From NCBI GenBank assembly GCA_012931725.1, contig CM022949.1, positions 27,373,736-27,437,735 on the forward strand: a DNA stretch of 64,000 bases, given 5' to 3'. Positions 1-11,986 of this stretch are shown here, one piece after another (the first letter of the stretch is position 1; each line of letters opens with the position of its first letter). The DNA comes from Litsea cubeba. Its lineage: Eukaryota > Streptophyta > Magnoliopsida > Laurales > Lauraceae. Position numbers and translations under genes: made by a program. The notes under the pieces were generated by a model that saw only the letters and a program-made list of their open reading frames with translations, was not told the DNA's origin and did not search any database.

Positions 1-51
1 CTGGTGGCTGTGATTAACTTAATCCTGTGGTTCGGGAAATCTCCCCACACA
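1..51 (-). repeat. Element A 3' LTR (first 51 bp only)
   Basis: Read on the minus strand this starts TGTGTGGGG directly after the polypurine tract. All 51 bases match the start of the 5' LTR at 12307-12257. The rest of the roughly 925-bp LTR lies outside the window. Confidence 0.93.
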
Positions 52-62
52 ATTGCCCCCTA
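52..62 (-). promoter_or_regulatory. Element A polypurine tract
   Basis: On the minus strand the sequence TAGGGGGCAAT abuts the TG of the 3' LTR. It is where plus-strand DNA synthesis is primed. Element B has nearly the same tract (AGGGGGCAAA) in the same place. Confidence 0.85.
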
Positions 63-339
63 GGTTTTGACCTCTGAAGTGTGCTAGCCTTTAGGGGTTG
101 AAAGCTAGAAGAATCCATCTGGGGATACTGTGATCATTACTTGGTGTCGCTTCAACTCTTCAAAGCAATAAATGCCCTGACCTGTTTGCCTTTGGAACCG
201 AGCTGACGGCTACACGCGTAGTTTCCGCGCCGACTGCGTTGTCCCATTGATTGATGGGCTGTCTCATTGATTGACGGGCACGGGTTTTGGAGTGTCTCTT
301 CGAATTCGGAGGCGGTACCCAAATGAGGGTTTCCCCTTC

Positions 340-347
340 TATAAATA
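340..347 (+). promoter_or_regulatory. TATA box of the element A antisense gene
   Basis: TATAAATA lies 242 bp upstream of the ATG at 582, in a GC-rich leader and on the strand opposite to gag-pol. It suggests that the gene has its own promoter rather than relying on the LTR. The call rests on the motif, spacing and strand only. Confidence 0.6.
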
Positions 348-581
348 GGGCCGCCTCCTTCTTCTTCTTGCTTCTGACTCTTTTCGCTTTCGCCTCTATC
401 TTTACTTTCAATCTCTGTTCTGGTTTTTGAGAGATCTGTTCGAGGACGACGACCATAGAACGCGCCTGGATCTGCCTCTGGTCTGCTCCTTTGCCCTCGT
501 AAGTCGCTCTGCTCCTTCGTCTGGTTTTCTTGGGGGTTTTCCGATTTCTAGGGCTTTTCTTCGTAGTCACCCCTTCTAGAC

Positions 582-3035
582 ATGGGCACCCCTAGATTCA
601 GGGTAGATTCTGATGAGGGCTTGGCCGAGTTTAGGGCTGCCTTCAAAATTCCGGAGGGGGTCCTCCTGAAACCGGCAGACCTTGCCGACGCTGCCCTGTA
701 TCGCTGCTACGGCGGCTGGATGCCATTCCCTCTGATCTTTGTGATCGAGGGTGGGGTCAGGTTCCCACTGCACCCCTTGCTTAGGGCTTGCCTTAGCCTT
801 TGGTCCCTCGCCCCGGGCCAGCTGATGCCCAATGGCTACAAGGTCATCATGGGCACAGCGAAGCTGAACGAGATCTTGGGGACCAACCTGGGCCCTCACG
901 ATATCGAGGACGCTTATGATATCTGCAAGGCTGGGGAGGGAAGATACTATCTCCGTGTGAAGCCGCAGCGAAGGGGCTTCGTCCTAGCCTTGGAGGATTC
1001 AAGTAAGAACGCCGAGGAGGATTTCTTCTGCGTCTCGGGGGACTGGGAGTTCGGCCCAGGCGAAGATAGGAGGCTGTCGGTCCCACGTCGCCCTGGGGAA
1101 GTCCCAAGTAATCATCGCCGCTTTTCTCTACTGTTTTGCTTATCTTACTGGTGCCGAACTGACATTTTTTTTTTTTTTTTTGCCTGTCGAGCAGAGGCGG
1201 GTGCAAGGAGACGCCGAGCTGCTAGCGAAGGTTGGAAGAGGAACACCGAAGACATCAACAAGGTCGAACGGTACAAGGGGCACGAAACCAGGTCGGCCTG
1301 GAAACTGCTTGGGTACAAGCCGAGGTATCGCGGCCACTACCACAGGACCGGAGTTCCTGGGGCGGACGAGACACACCCTGACCGTCCGACCGTATCGGTT
1401 GCGGTGTTTAGCGGGATCCCCCTGACCGATCCTGTTGCCGACCGGACTGCGTCTGGAGCCGAAGCGTCCACTTCCGATCCGGGGCTGCCGGACTTGTCGC
1501 AGATAGTGGAAGCCTATACCTCGGACCAAGAGGAGGACATGGGAGGAAGCTCGAGGGAGGCCGCTGTCAGGGACCTGGCTGCCAAGTTTAGGCAGAGGTC
1601 AGCGTCTTCTGGGACTCCGTCGCCTACCAGTACTCATGCTGCATCGGGTCCGGTGGGCGTGGGCGCTCCCTCTGCTCCTGCTCCTGGGAGAGTCCGGCAA
1701 CGATCGCCGGACCGCTCGAAGGAGGGGTCCCCGCTCAGGAAGAAGTCCAAAGCGGTGGAGAAGAGCTCAAGAGCCGACCTGCAGTCGGGCAAAGCTCCTG
1801 GGGCCAAAGCCCCTGCCGAGAAGGGAGGCGAGAAGAGCGCGCCGAAGGAAAAGAGTGCGCCGGCCGAAAAGGGTGCGCTTGTCAGCAAGTCGGCTGTCGG
1901 GCCAGCGCGCGAGCCTCTGATCTTGGCGGGACAAGGGTCCGGATCGGCTTCCGGGCCCCGGACTGCCCCAGCACCGTGGAAGCCGAGGATGGAAACCACT
2001 ACCGGTGAACCCTTGAGCGTCGAAGACCGGTTGCTGGGAAATGCCGAGGTGATTGGGGCTCTCGCCAAGGCCTGTGCTCTACCAAGAGATATGGAGACGC
2101 ACGATAGGTACGAGGATGAGAGCCTGATGGTTTCGGCGATCCAGGACAACATTCGAGTAAGTGCTTGCAACTCCTCTCTCCATTCTTCAAGCAGCTTGGT
2201 CGAATCCTGACTCTGTTTCTTTTTGCAGAACGTGCAGAGGCTCCTAACCGTGGTGGGAAGGAGGGATAGGAGCGCTGCAAGAATGGCCCGCCTGGAATCC
2301 GAGCGGGAGAAGTTGAAAAAGGAGCTGGACGAGCAGCAGAAGGGATTCGAGGAGCTCAAGGCAGCCAGTGCTGGAGAATCTGCTCGGCTGGCGTCGGCTC
2401 TGGCTGAGGTCGCCGAACTCTCGTCTCGGGCCGACCACATGAAAGGCGAGCTCTGGGCGAGGAACAAGAAGGCCGCCGAACTGGAGTCCGAGCTGGCCAG
2501 GTTGAAGGCTGAGTCGACTGCTGAGGGGACGAGGCTGCGTGCTGAAACGGCGAGGTTGAAGGCTGCGAACGCCGAGCTTGAGAAGGAAGCCCAGTCCGCC
2601 TTCCAGGATGGGGTAGATCGAGCCACCGAGCTGTACGAGAAGCAGGTGGAGGAGATCACCGCCATCCTGTTTGAAGAGGGATGCCTGGCCGCACTGAGAC
2701 GTGCGGGGGTTCCTGAAGACCACCCCGTCTACCAGGACCTGCCGAAGTATTCGGACCTGGATCCCGAGCCTAGCTCCGTACCTACAGCTGACGGTGCCCC
2801 GGTCGAAGCCCCTGCGGTCGTCGACGCTCCAGCTGCCCCAGTCTCAAGCGATGCCCCAGTTGCCAGCGAGGCTTTAGCCGTGCCTCAGGGTGAGACTTCC
2901 GCTCCTGGTTCGGCTGAGGTGCCAGCTGAAGCCCCGTCTGCCAGCGACACTCCAAGCGAGGTCCCTGTCTTGGCCGAAGCTTCTGGCCCCTTGGAGACGG
3001 TGATTGACCTGGTCGAGTCGCCGAGACCGGAGTAG
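582..3035 (+). CDS. Antisense accessory gene of element A (transposon-associated domain plus coiled coil), 3 exons
   Basis: Proposed CDS is 582-1107, 1195-2156 and 2229-3035, 764 aa. The ATG has a good context (agacATGGG). Intron 1 is phase 1: donor GTAATC, acceptor GAGCAG after a run of T. Intron 2 is phase 0: donor GTAAGT, acceptor TTTTGCAG. The frame stays open through all joins. Residues 1-175 form a globular domain (FPLHPLLRACL, LAPGQLMPNGYK, CVSGDWEF) like the protein annotated in plants as 'putative gypsy type transposon' (I believe Pfam Transposase_28). Residues about 340-450 are Ser/Lys/Pro/Ala-rich, 512-635 form a long coiled coil (ESEREKLKKELDEQQ), and the tail is acidic and Ala/Pro-rich. 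Gene B (20257-23326) has the same plan. Extra antisense ORFs are known in Tat elements; their function is unknown. The protein may be structural or regulatory. A transposase role is not supported, because no DDE triad is seen. Confidence 0.8.
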
Positions 3036-4200
3036 CTCTGCCTTGTGGCTCTTTTTGTAATACTTTTACTTTTGCTTTCAGCCTTGTAATCCTTTCCATT
3101 GTTAATGAAAAAGACTTCTTTACTTGCATATTTTTCTCTTTGCATCTGCTTTCTTTCTTACCTCTGGATGTGGATCGAATGGTATTGAATGCCTTTACTG
3201 TGTGGCGTGGCCCTTGAGGTAGAAAGAGTCAAACTGTCAGTGCTGACACTCCGTATTCTCGAGACCATAAATAGCAACAAACGAGGTGGCGCAGCTGACG
3301 AGGGAATCGGACGGATGTCTCCACGTGGCGCCATAGGGATCGCTGGTCAACAGCCGTGCATCCCCAGTACGCGTGGGAGACTTCGCCCTCATAACTTCCT
3401 TCGGAAACCGAGTCCTCCTCCTTCCTATAAATAGGGGAGGCAAGCTCGCCATGGGAGAAGGAATGAACATGGCAGTAGAAATCATGCCTGGGAGGTGCCC
3501 GAAACTTCTTGATCCGGGGGGGGAACCCTGCGCCGTTGGACGGCTATCCCCGAGGGGGGATGGCTGTCGTGGTCTGCGCGCTTTCTGAAGGAAATCCCCG
3601 TGGACTACGCGCTTTCTGAACGCGGGTCCACGGCCATTCGTCCCTGGCCAGGCAGAGTGAGGATGCGCTGCAGGGGGACGGTGGCGCCTTCTCGTCCGAC
3701 ACCGCCCTGTGCGCCCGTCGTACGGCAGGCGGGATTGGGCCTCGCTGGTCCGGGAGGCTTCTTCAAGCTCTGTCGCTCCCACTGCCACCGAGGGTGTTGC
3801 AGAGCCCAGCGGGGCCGGAGGGGCTGTGCGATGCTTTGGTCTGACCAACCAGAGTGCATTGCTGCATAGCCCGGTGAAGTTCAGGATCGCTCAGAACCTC
3901 CAGGAGCCTTCTGCCTGAAGAGTCAGTGACGCCTGAAGAGTCAGTGAAGATCAGAGTCTTTCTATCATTTTATTTTCTGCTTCATTTTCCGTTTTCAGAG
4001 GACTGCGATCCTCCTTGCTGTACTCTTCTTTCTGTTCTGTAGTTGTTGTAACGAAGCAGTTTGCAATAAATGAAAATGCATTTTCTGGTTAACCAAGCTG
4101 CGTACAGTGCTTTCGAGTTCCTTTTCTCATTACTTTGCGCTATTTCGGAATGCTTGGATTTGTGTTTGAATGCTGGCATCATTCCCTTGGTCATGGCTGT
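3036..4200 (+). other. Untranslated region of element A with a second promoter-like segment and GC-rich hairpins
   Basis: After the antisense stop codon comes an AT-rich 3' UTR (poly(A)-like AATGAA near 3104). A second TATAAATA follows at 3426-3433 (TCCTATAAATAGGGGAGG), then GC-rich DNA. A strong hairpin at 3598-3633 pairs CCGTGGAC with GTCCACGG and continues with CGCG/CGCG. A smaller one lies near 3546-3561 (ATCCCC/GGGGAT), and CGCGCTTTCTGAA is repeated at about 3576 and 3609. AATAAATGAAAA at 4066 could end a transcript. No convincing ORF is present. This may be a second short transcription unit on the antisense strand, but that is inference. Confidence 0.45.
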
Positions 4201-4259
4201 TAAAGCGTGAGCTCGGCAATGATCTTTGAGGGGTGTAGAAACCCAGATATTAGGAATCC

Positions 4260-5402
4260 GGCCGAGTGTCTGAACTCGAGGCCTTCTCTATAGCCCAAGG
4301 CTAGGAGTTTTAGGAAGTGACCGAGTCTGGACTCGAGGTCTCTTCCAGGGCGGTGGGCCCGATCTCGGCTGAGTAAGGACTCGAAGCCTCTCCATAGCCC
4401 AAGGCTAGGAGCTTTAGGAATCGACCGAGTCTGGACTCGAGGTCTCTTCCAAGGCGGGGGGCCTAATCTCGGCTGAGTAAGGACTCGAAGCCTCTCCATA
4501 GCCCAAGGCTAGGAGCTTTAGGAATCGACCGAGTCTGGACTCGAGGTCTCTTCCAAGGCGGGGGCCTAATCTCGGCTGAGTAAGGACTCGAAGCCTCTCC
4601 ATAGCCCAAGGCTAGGAGCTTTAGGAATCGACCGAGTCTGGACTCGAGGTTTCTTCCAAGGCGGGGGGCCTAATCTCGGCTGAGTAAGGACTCGAAGCCT
4701 CTCCATAGCCCAAGGCTAGGAGCTTTAGGAATCGACCGAGTCTGGACTCGAGGTCTCTTCCAAGGCGGGGGGCCTAATCTCGGCTGAGTAAGGACTCGAA
4801 GCCTCTCCATAGCCCAAGGCTAGGAGCTTTAGGAATCGACCGAGTCTGGACTCGAGGTCTCTTCCAAGGCGGGGGGCCTAATCTCGGCTGAGTAAGGACT
4901 CGAAGCCTCTCCATAGCCCAAGGCTAGGAGCTTTAGGAATCGACCGAGTCTGGACTCGAGGTCTCTTCCAAGGCGGGGGGCCTAATCTCGGCTGAGTAAG
5001 GACTCGAAGCCTCTCCATAGCCCAAGGCTAGGAGCTTTAGGAATCGACCGAGTCTGGACTCGAGGTCTCTTCCAAGGCGGGGGGCCTAATCTCGGCTGAG
5101 TAAGGACTCGAAGCCTCTCCATAGCCCAAGGCTAGGAGCTTTAGGAATCGACCGAGTCTGGACTCGAGGTCTCTTCCAAGGCGGGGGGCCTAATCTCGGC
5201 TGAGTAAGGACTCGAAGCCTCTCCATAGCCCAAGGCTAGGAGCTTTAGGAATCGACCGAGTCTGGACTCGAGGTCTCTTCCAAGGCGGGGGGCCTAATCT
5301 CGGCTGAGTAAGGACTCGAAGCCTCTCCATAGCCCAAGGCTAGGAGCTTTAGGAATCGACCGAGTCTGGACTCGAGGTCTCTTCCAAGGCGGGGGGCCTA
5401 AT
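4260..5402. repeat. 104-bp tandem array in element A, about 11 copies
   Basis: CGACCGAGTCTGGACTCGAG recurs at 4422, 4526, 4629, 4733, 4837, 4941, 5045, 5149, 5253 and 5357. The period is 104 bp, with one 103-bp unit that lost a G from a G6 run. The left copies (4260-4420) are diverged and the right ones almost identical. Each unit contains the inverted repeat GAGTCTGGACTC. It lies between integrase and the antisense gene. It codes for nothing convincing in any frame. Confidence 0.95.
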
Positions 5403-5480
5403 TCATCGAAATCAGTCAGAGAGATGACAAGTCGATGACAAGGTGAAAGCTGTTTTCATTGATTGAGATTCATTACATCC

Positions 5481-8400
5481 TTAGAAATAGAATTTCTTCA
5501 AATGGGATGCATTCCACGGTCTCGGCAATGGCTTGCCATCCAAGCCTTCGAGCTTGTAGGCTGACTTTCCTGCCAGTGAAACTACTCTGAACGGGCCGTG
5601 CCAGTTCGGGGCAAGCTTCCCCTCATTTGGTTCTCTGTCAGCTGGCAGGGTCTTCTTTAAAACGAGCTCTCCCGTAGTGAACCTTCTTTCCTTGACATTC
5701 TGATTGTATGCCCTGGCTAACCGTTGCTGATAGTCGGTTAGTCTCAGGGCTGCAGCTTCTCGTCGTTCGTCCGCTAGCTCCAGCTCCATTGCCAGGTTCG
5801 TCTCATTTCGGCCTTGGTCGACCAGCTCTGTCCTCAGGGTAGGAAGGCCGATTTCCAGGGGAATGACCGCCTCCATACCGTAGGCCAGAGAGAATGGTGT
5901 CGCCGAAGTGGACCTCCTTGGAGTTGTTCGATAGGCCCACAGCACGCTCGGAAGCTCTTCTGTCCATCTGCCCTTTGCCTTGTCCAGTCGCTTCTTCAGG
6001 CCGTCCAGGATCACTTTGTTGGAGACTTCTGCCTGGCCATTACTCTGTGGATATGCCGGGGTGGAGTAATGGTTTCTGATGCCATGCTCTTGGCAGAAAT
6101 CTCTGAAGGATTTGGAGTCGAACTGAGTTCCGTTATCTGAAATCAGGGTCCGGGGGATGCCGAACCTCGTGAGGATGTTTTTCCAGACGAAGTTCCTGGA
6201 GTCCCTGTCCGTGATGGAAGACAACGGTTCAGCCTCTATCCATTTGGTGAAGTAGTCCGTAGCTACTATCAGCCATCTTTTGTTCCCTGGAGCTCGGTGA
6301 AGGGGCCCCACAATGTCCAGGCCCCATTGAGCGAAGGGCCATGGACTGGAGAGGGGGCTCAGATCTTGCGCTGGCTGATGGAGGGAGTGGGAGAACTTCT
6401 GGCATTTCTCGCATTTTCTGGCGTAGACCTGGGCGTCCTTCTGCATGTAGGGCCACCAGTAACCCTGGCTGATTGCCCTGTAGGCCAACGAGCGGCCTCC
6501 TATATGGCTGCCGCAGATTCCTTCATGGATCTCGTACAGGAAGTCGTCCACCTTGGACGGGTGGACGCATTGGAGGTATGGGCCTGTGAAGGACTTCCTG
6601 TAGAGTTTGCCTTCTGGAGAGAGCCAAAGCGGGCTGCCTTGAGCCTGATTTTGTGGGCTTCAGTCTTATCCTCGGGAAGCTGGTCATCCTTCAGGTAGGC
6701 AACGATTGGATCCATCCAGCTGGGGCCGAGGTCAGCACAGAGGACAAGCCGAGATGATTGGAGTTCTAGACTTGACCTTGATACTGACCCGACCTCGATG
6801 GTCCTCTTCTTTCCTGCTTCAACAGCGGAGGCCAGGTTTGCAAGCGCATCTGCGTGCGTGTTGGTATCTCGGGAGATTTGCCTGACCTCGGCTTTCTGGA
6901 ATTGGGAGAGTAGCTTTTTTGCCAGGGCTAAGTAGGCCGCCATCCTGTCGTCCCTGGCCTGGTAGTCTCCAGCGAGCTGGCTAGTTACCAGTTGAGAATC
7001 GCTGAAGATTTCCAGGTGCTGGGCTCCGAGGACTCGGGCGCTGTTCAACCCTGCGATCAGTGCTTCGTACTCTGCCTCATTGTTCGTCGCTTTGAAGTCG
7101 AGGGTGAAAGCCTGCTCTATGACCAGTCCCTCTGGCGATTGGAGAACTATGCCGGCGCCAGCTCTCTTGGAGGTGGACGACCCGTCGACAAAGATCCTCC
7201 ATGCCGAGGTGGGAGACTGCTGGACTTCTGTTTCCGCTGGCTCTTGCCCCGGCTCTTGCCCTGTGCCCCCCAGTGCCGTGCCGAGCTGGATCTGAGCCTG
7301 GTTGGGGCAGGCGAATTCGACTATGAAGTCTGCCAGAATCTGGGCTTTGATTGCAGTTCGGGGACGGTACTGTATGTCATACTGCCCCAATTCAACTGCC
7401 CACTTTGATATGCGCCCTGAAAAGTCAGCTTTCTTGAACAAGGAACGGAGTGGGTGCTCCGTGATCACCACAATAGTGTGGGATTGAAAATAATGGGAGA
7501 GCTTGCGGGAGGCGGTGACAAGAGCCAACGCAAGCTTCTCCAACAGAAGGTACCTGGTCTCGGCATCGAGCAGGGTCTTGCTCGTGTAATAGATCGGCTT
7601 TTGAACTCCCTCGTCCTCCCTGATGAGGACGGAGCTCACTGCGTGATCCGAGACTGCTAGGTATAAATACAGGATCTCTCCCCGAGTCGGGGTAGAGAGT
7701 AATGGGGGTGACATCAAATAAGTTTTGAGTGCGGCCAATGCCTGGTCGCACTCGGGGGTCCATTGGAACTTCAAATTTTTCCTCAAAAGCTGGAAAAAAG
7801 GCCTGCACTTATCTGATGAGCGGCTGATGAAGCGATTGAGTGCGGCGGCCATTCCCGTAAGCTTTTGAACTTCCTTTGTGGTGGAGGGACTCTGGATGTC
7901 CTGGATGGCGGTGATCTGGTCTGGATTGGCCTCTATCCCTCTCCGCGTCACCAAGCTGCCGAGAAACTTGCCAGAGGCTACGCCGAAGGCGCACTTGGAA
8001 GCGTTGAGCTTGAGCTTGTAGGCGCGGAGGATGTCAAAGACTTGGCCGAGATCCGCCAGGTGGTCGCCGGAGCGCACAGATTTGACGACCATGTCGTCGA
8101 TATACACCTCCACCGTTCGGCCGAGCTGGGCCTGGAACATCTTCGTGACGAGGCGCTGATAGGTCGCCCCCGCGTTCTTCAGCCCGAAGGGCATTACTCT
8201 ATAGCAGTAAGTGCCGCGGGGGGTGATGAACGATGTTTTCTCCTCGTCGGGCCCATAGAGAGGGATCTGATGGTAGCCCCGGTAGGCGTCGAGGAAGCTC
8301 ATTCGGTCATGACCAGCGGTGGCGTCAATCAGTTGGTCGATCTTCGGGAGGGGGAAACTGTCTTTAGGGCAAGCCCTGTTCAGGTCGGTGAAGTCTACGC

Positions 8401-11293
8401 ACACCCTCCACTTTCCAGTTTTCTTCTTGACGACCACCGTGTTGGCCAGCCATACCGGGTACTGGACTTCCCGGATGGCCCCTGCTTTTAGCAGGTTGTC
8501 GACCTCTTCCACGACCGCGTCTGTCTGCTGCAGCCCGGTTCTGCGGGCCTTCTGCACTACTGGCTTGTGGTCGGGGTCGACGTTGAGCTTGTGGCACATG
8601 ACCTCAGGGTCGACCCCGGGCATCTCACTTGGGTTCCAAGCGAAGACGTCCACATTCTGCATCAAGAACCGAGAGAGTTCGGCCCTTTCTTCGTCCGACA
8701 GCTGGGTGCCGATCAGGAAGAAACGGTCTGGGTCTGCCGGGTCTAGCCTGACCTCGGCTAGGTCCTCGATGCTCTTCTTCTCAGGGTCCCTGCCGATCTC
8801 ATCGAGGCCCTTTTCGAATTCGGCCAGGTTAACGCGCTCTGGCTCCTTTACTGCTGGAACTGCGGCTAACACGCACTGCCTGGCCTGCTGCTGGTCTCCC
8901 TTCACTGTGACTACCTCCATCTTGCCTTCTTCGTTCTCATGGACGAATTTCAGCTTTTGGTGGTAGGAAGAAGGAACTGCCTCTAGCTTGTGGAGCCACG
9001 TCCTGCCCAGAATGACATTGTAGGGGGATGGGGCATCCACAACCAGAAAGTCGGCTGTCACGGAGGCTCCGCCAACTTGGGTGTCCAAGGTGATTCTACC
9101 CTTTGGGTAGACTGGTGTCGCGGACAACCCTAGCAGAGGTGCACGAACCTCCGTGAGGTCTGCTTCGGAGAGTTTCATCCGTTTGAAGCAGTCGTAATAG
9201 AGGACCTCGGAGGAGCTGCCGGAGTCGACGAGGATCCTCTTTACGGTGAAGTCTCTCAACTTCATGGTGAGGAGCAGGGGGTCGTTGTGAGGAACCTGGA
9301 CTCCCTCTAGATCTCGGTCCGAGAACGAGATGGCTGGTTTGTCGCGGCGGGCTTTCTTGGATGCCGGGGCGAGGTCGGCTTTCATCACTTCTTTCTCGTG
9401 CGAAGCCCGCCTGGCTTCGGCACGGGTCTGAGAGCTTCCCCGGGACGAGGAAGCGGGAGCTGAGGACGCCAGATGGATCACGTTGATGATCTTCTCTGAG
9501 TCCTCGCTGTCTGGAGCCTGGGCTGCGTTCTGGGGAGCCCGGCCCTCGCTGCCGCCGGCATCACCGGCCTTGACGAACTCTTGGAGGTGGCCCTGTTCGG
9601 CCAGCTTCTCTAGATACCCCTGTAAATTCCTGCATTCTCCAGTCCTGTGCCCGTTACCCTTATGGAAGGCGCAGTAGAGCTTGCTCCGGGAGCCTTCGGT
9701 AGGTTCACTCTTCATGGGCGGAGGGTACTTGAAGAACGGCTCGGACTTGATTTTGGCCAGGATGCGGTAGATCGGCTCCTTGAAGACGACATTGACGCTC
9801 TGGCTGGCGCTGGAGGGAGGTCTGGGCTTCCAATTGCCCCCAGACCTGGACGACGAAGGCTTCGTCGAACTGGAGGCCCAGTCCCGCTTGGACTCCTGCT
9901 TCTGGGAGGGCCTCCCGCCTCTTTGCCGAGGCTGGCTATTCTTCTGCTCGGGCTCTGGATGCCCGTCCCGATCCTTAGCTCGGATCTCATCTTCTTCCCG
10001 GGCGATGAAGCGCTTCACCCGGGACATTAACTCTGACATGGACTCCGGGGTGTCCCCGGCCAAGTCCTTCCGCAGGTCGCTGCCGGGGATCAGGGCGTGC
10101 TGGAAGGCGTAGACGGATATCCCCTCCCTTGCGCCCTCGATCTGGCTGTAAATCGCCCAGAACCGGTGGGTGAACTTGGCGATAGTTTCACCCTCCTTCA
10201 TTTTCAGGGCGATAAGGTCCCCTTCCTTCTTGGGGACGACGGTGTATGCTTGGAACTTCTTCAGGAAGGAGAGCTGGAGCTCCTTCCAACTGGGAATCGA
10301 CTGCTCTGGGAGAGAGCAAAACCACTTCAGGGGGAGGTCGCCCAAACTGGAGGAGAAGATCTTACAGTTTAGGTGGCCCTCATTTCCCCAGATAGACATC
10401 TTCTGGGAGAAGTGTCGGAGGTGTGCGGATGGATCGGACAGTCCGTCGTAGGGGACGAACCGCGGGACGGAGAACTTCCTGGGCAAGGGGGTGCGCTCGA
10501 TTTCCTTCGTGAAGGGAGAGCCCCCAAGATCAGTGTGGCCGCAGAGCTGCTTCTGGTCCCGCATGTCCAGGTTGTGCTGGAGAGCTCGCCTGACACGTTT
10601 GTCGAACCACTCCTGCTCGTCGTCCTCCTCTGGAGTCTGAGCTCTGGACTTTCGCTTGGGGTGGCTCGGACTGTGATGGCTATGAGTTCGGCCATCGCGA
10701 CTATGGTGACTCCGGCTGTTGCTCGAGCCTTCGTCACGAATCTGGCCCCGTTTCTGGTCCAGATGATGTCTGAGGTCCTCACGAGGAGGCTGGGTCGCCT
10801 TGCTGGGAGCGCCCTTCTTTTTCCCTTGGGGCTCAGAGACCTCCCTCAAGGAGGCAGTTTGCACTGCCTTCAGCTGCTGCTGGAGCTTGCGAATCATCCG
10901 CTCTTGCTTCCGGAGTTGCTTCTGGAGGAGGGCTGCCTCGGGAGCCTCTTTGGGGGGTTGAGCGTGGCGCGTTTCTCCCACGGCCACGGCCTTGTCCTTC
11001 CGAGGACGCTGATGCTGATGATCATCGCGTCCGGGTGGCGGGACCTCGTCCGCTGAGAGTGAGGTCTCGACTCCCTCTTGGAAAGGGATCTCGACAAAGA
11101 GTTGGGAGCCCAGGCGGCCCTCGCCTGCAGCCGTCCCTTGCACCGCGCGGGACTGCCCCTGAGGAGGGACTTCCGCTGGAGTCGCGTCTTGCACCGCGCG
11201 GGACTGCCCCTGAGGAGGGACTTCCGTTGGCGGTGGTGGCAGCGCGAGCGCTGCTCCTGAAGATTCTACGCCCTTCTTAGCTTTCGGAGGCAT
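5481..11293 (-). CDS. gag-pol: Element A Gag-Pol polyprotein (one frameshift near 6625)
   Basis: One ORF carries gag, protease, RT, RNase H and a second RNase H. I start it at the ATG at 11293, just after the primer site (MPPKAKKG), not at the upstream in-frame ATG inside the LTR. Order: basic gag N-terminus; gag domain (LPRKFSVPRFVPYDG); zinc knuckle YCAFHKGNGHRTGEC; aspartic protease VDSGSS with Asp near residue 690; RT with YIDD near 1064-1067; RNase H; second RNase H (IFVDGSS, NNEAEYEAL, SDSQLV) from about 1370. A 1-nt deletion near 6624-6625 shifts the frame, and integrase continues to 5481. Its H/C zinc module has CEKCQ, and the catalytic residues are Asp 6317, Asp 6137 and Glu 6029 (D-x35-E). 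No chromodomain. Without the frameshift this would be a continuous polyprotein, so the break is recent. As it stands, integrase is not made in frame. Confidence 0.92.
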
Positions 11294-11362
11294 GGCTTCT
11301 GAAAGGATGAGGTTAGGAAGATTGGGAAGGTTTTGAGAGGTTTGGATGGCTGGGATATTTCT

Positions 11363-11380
11363 TTCCCACAGACGGCGCCA
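11363..11380 (-). promoter_or_regulatory. Element A primer binding site
   Basis: On the minus strand TGGCGCCGTCTGTGGGAA starts 2 nt inside the LTR boundary. The first nine bases (TGGCGCCGT) complement the 3' end I remember for plant tRNA-Asp (ACGGCGCCA); the rest does not match well. Element B has the same 18 bases. Confidence 0.75.
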
Positions 11381-11650
11381 ATTGTAGGTGCAGAAAATAA
11401 TGACCCACAATAAGAGGGTGCCTTATAGGACTTATCCGAGAAGATGATGGTGTCTGGAATATCTGGATGCCGCCCGGAAGCCTGGAAGGGAAGAACAAAC
11501 AGTCAGAGGACCCTGGCCTGAGTGGCGCAAGGCTCTCCGATGCCAAAGTCAGTATATGAACTGGAACAATGGAAGGAGAGGAGGAAGAGAGACAGAGTAA
11601 CGACTCTGGTATGGAAAAATGGCGTACCTTAGATGGTGGCATGGGTCTCT

Positions 11651-11658
11651 ATTTATAG
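11651..11658 (-). promoter_or_regulatory. TATA box of element A 5' LTR
   Basis: The minus strand reads CTATAAATAGAGACCC. It lies about 270 bp before the LTR end, as expected for the U3/R boundary of the element promoter. Confidence 0.7.
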
Positions 11659-11986
11659 AGGGTAGATCGTATCTTCGGAAGATATTGTGGTGTGGGTCCC
11701 ACGATTTGACTTAGAAGTCATGATCAGCCCACATTGCATTAATTGTGGTCCAATCCAGCCCACTATGCATTAAATGCCCATCGGGTCAGCCCACATCGCA
11801 TTTAATGCACATCTTGTTGGGCCAGATCCTGTTGGGCGCCTTTGGCGGTAGGAGTACCAGCGGATCCGCCCTCGGGCCCTGCCCTGATGTGGCTTCAGCC
11901 GCTGGATGGGACTCTGCCAGGGATCTGGCGAAGATTGTGGGCGGCTGGATGTCGCGTCTGTCCCACCAGCGCGTGTCCCTATCCCT

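Noticed and set aside
1634..2665. 343-codon minus-strand ORF over the element A antisense gene
   Set aside because: Ser-rich mirror of the Ala/Glu/Lys-rich coding strand; the plus-strand gene has splice sites, a conserved domain and a coiled coil.
3237..3848. 203-codon minus-strand ORF in element A
   Set aside because: Arg/Pro-rich, in GC-rich hairpin DNA, with no known domain; likely random.
4260..5402. CRISPR-like regular repeat
   Set aside because: The 104-bp unit repeats without unique spacers, in a plant retrotransposon; it is an ordinary tandem array.
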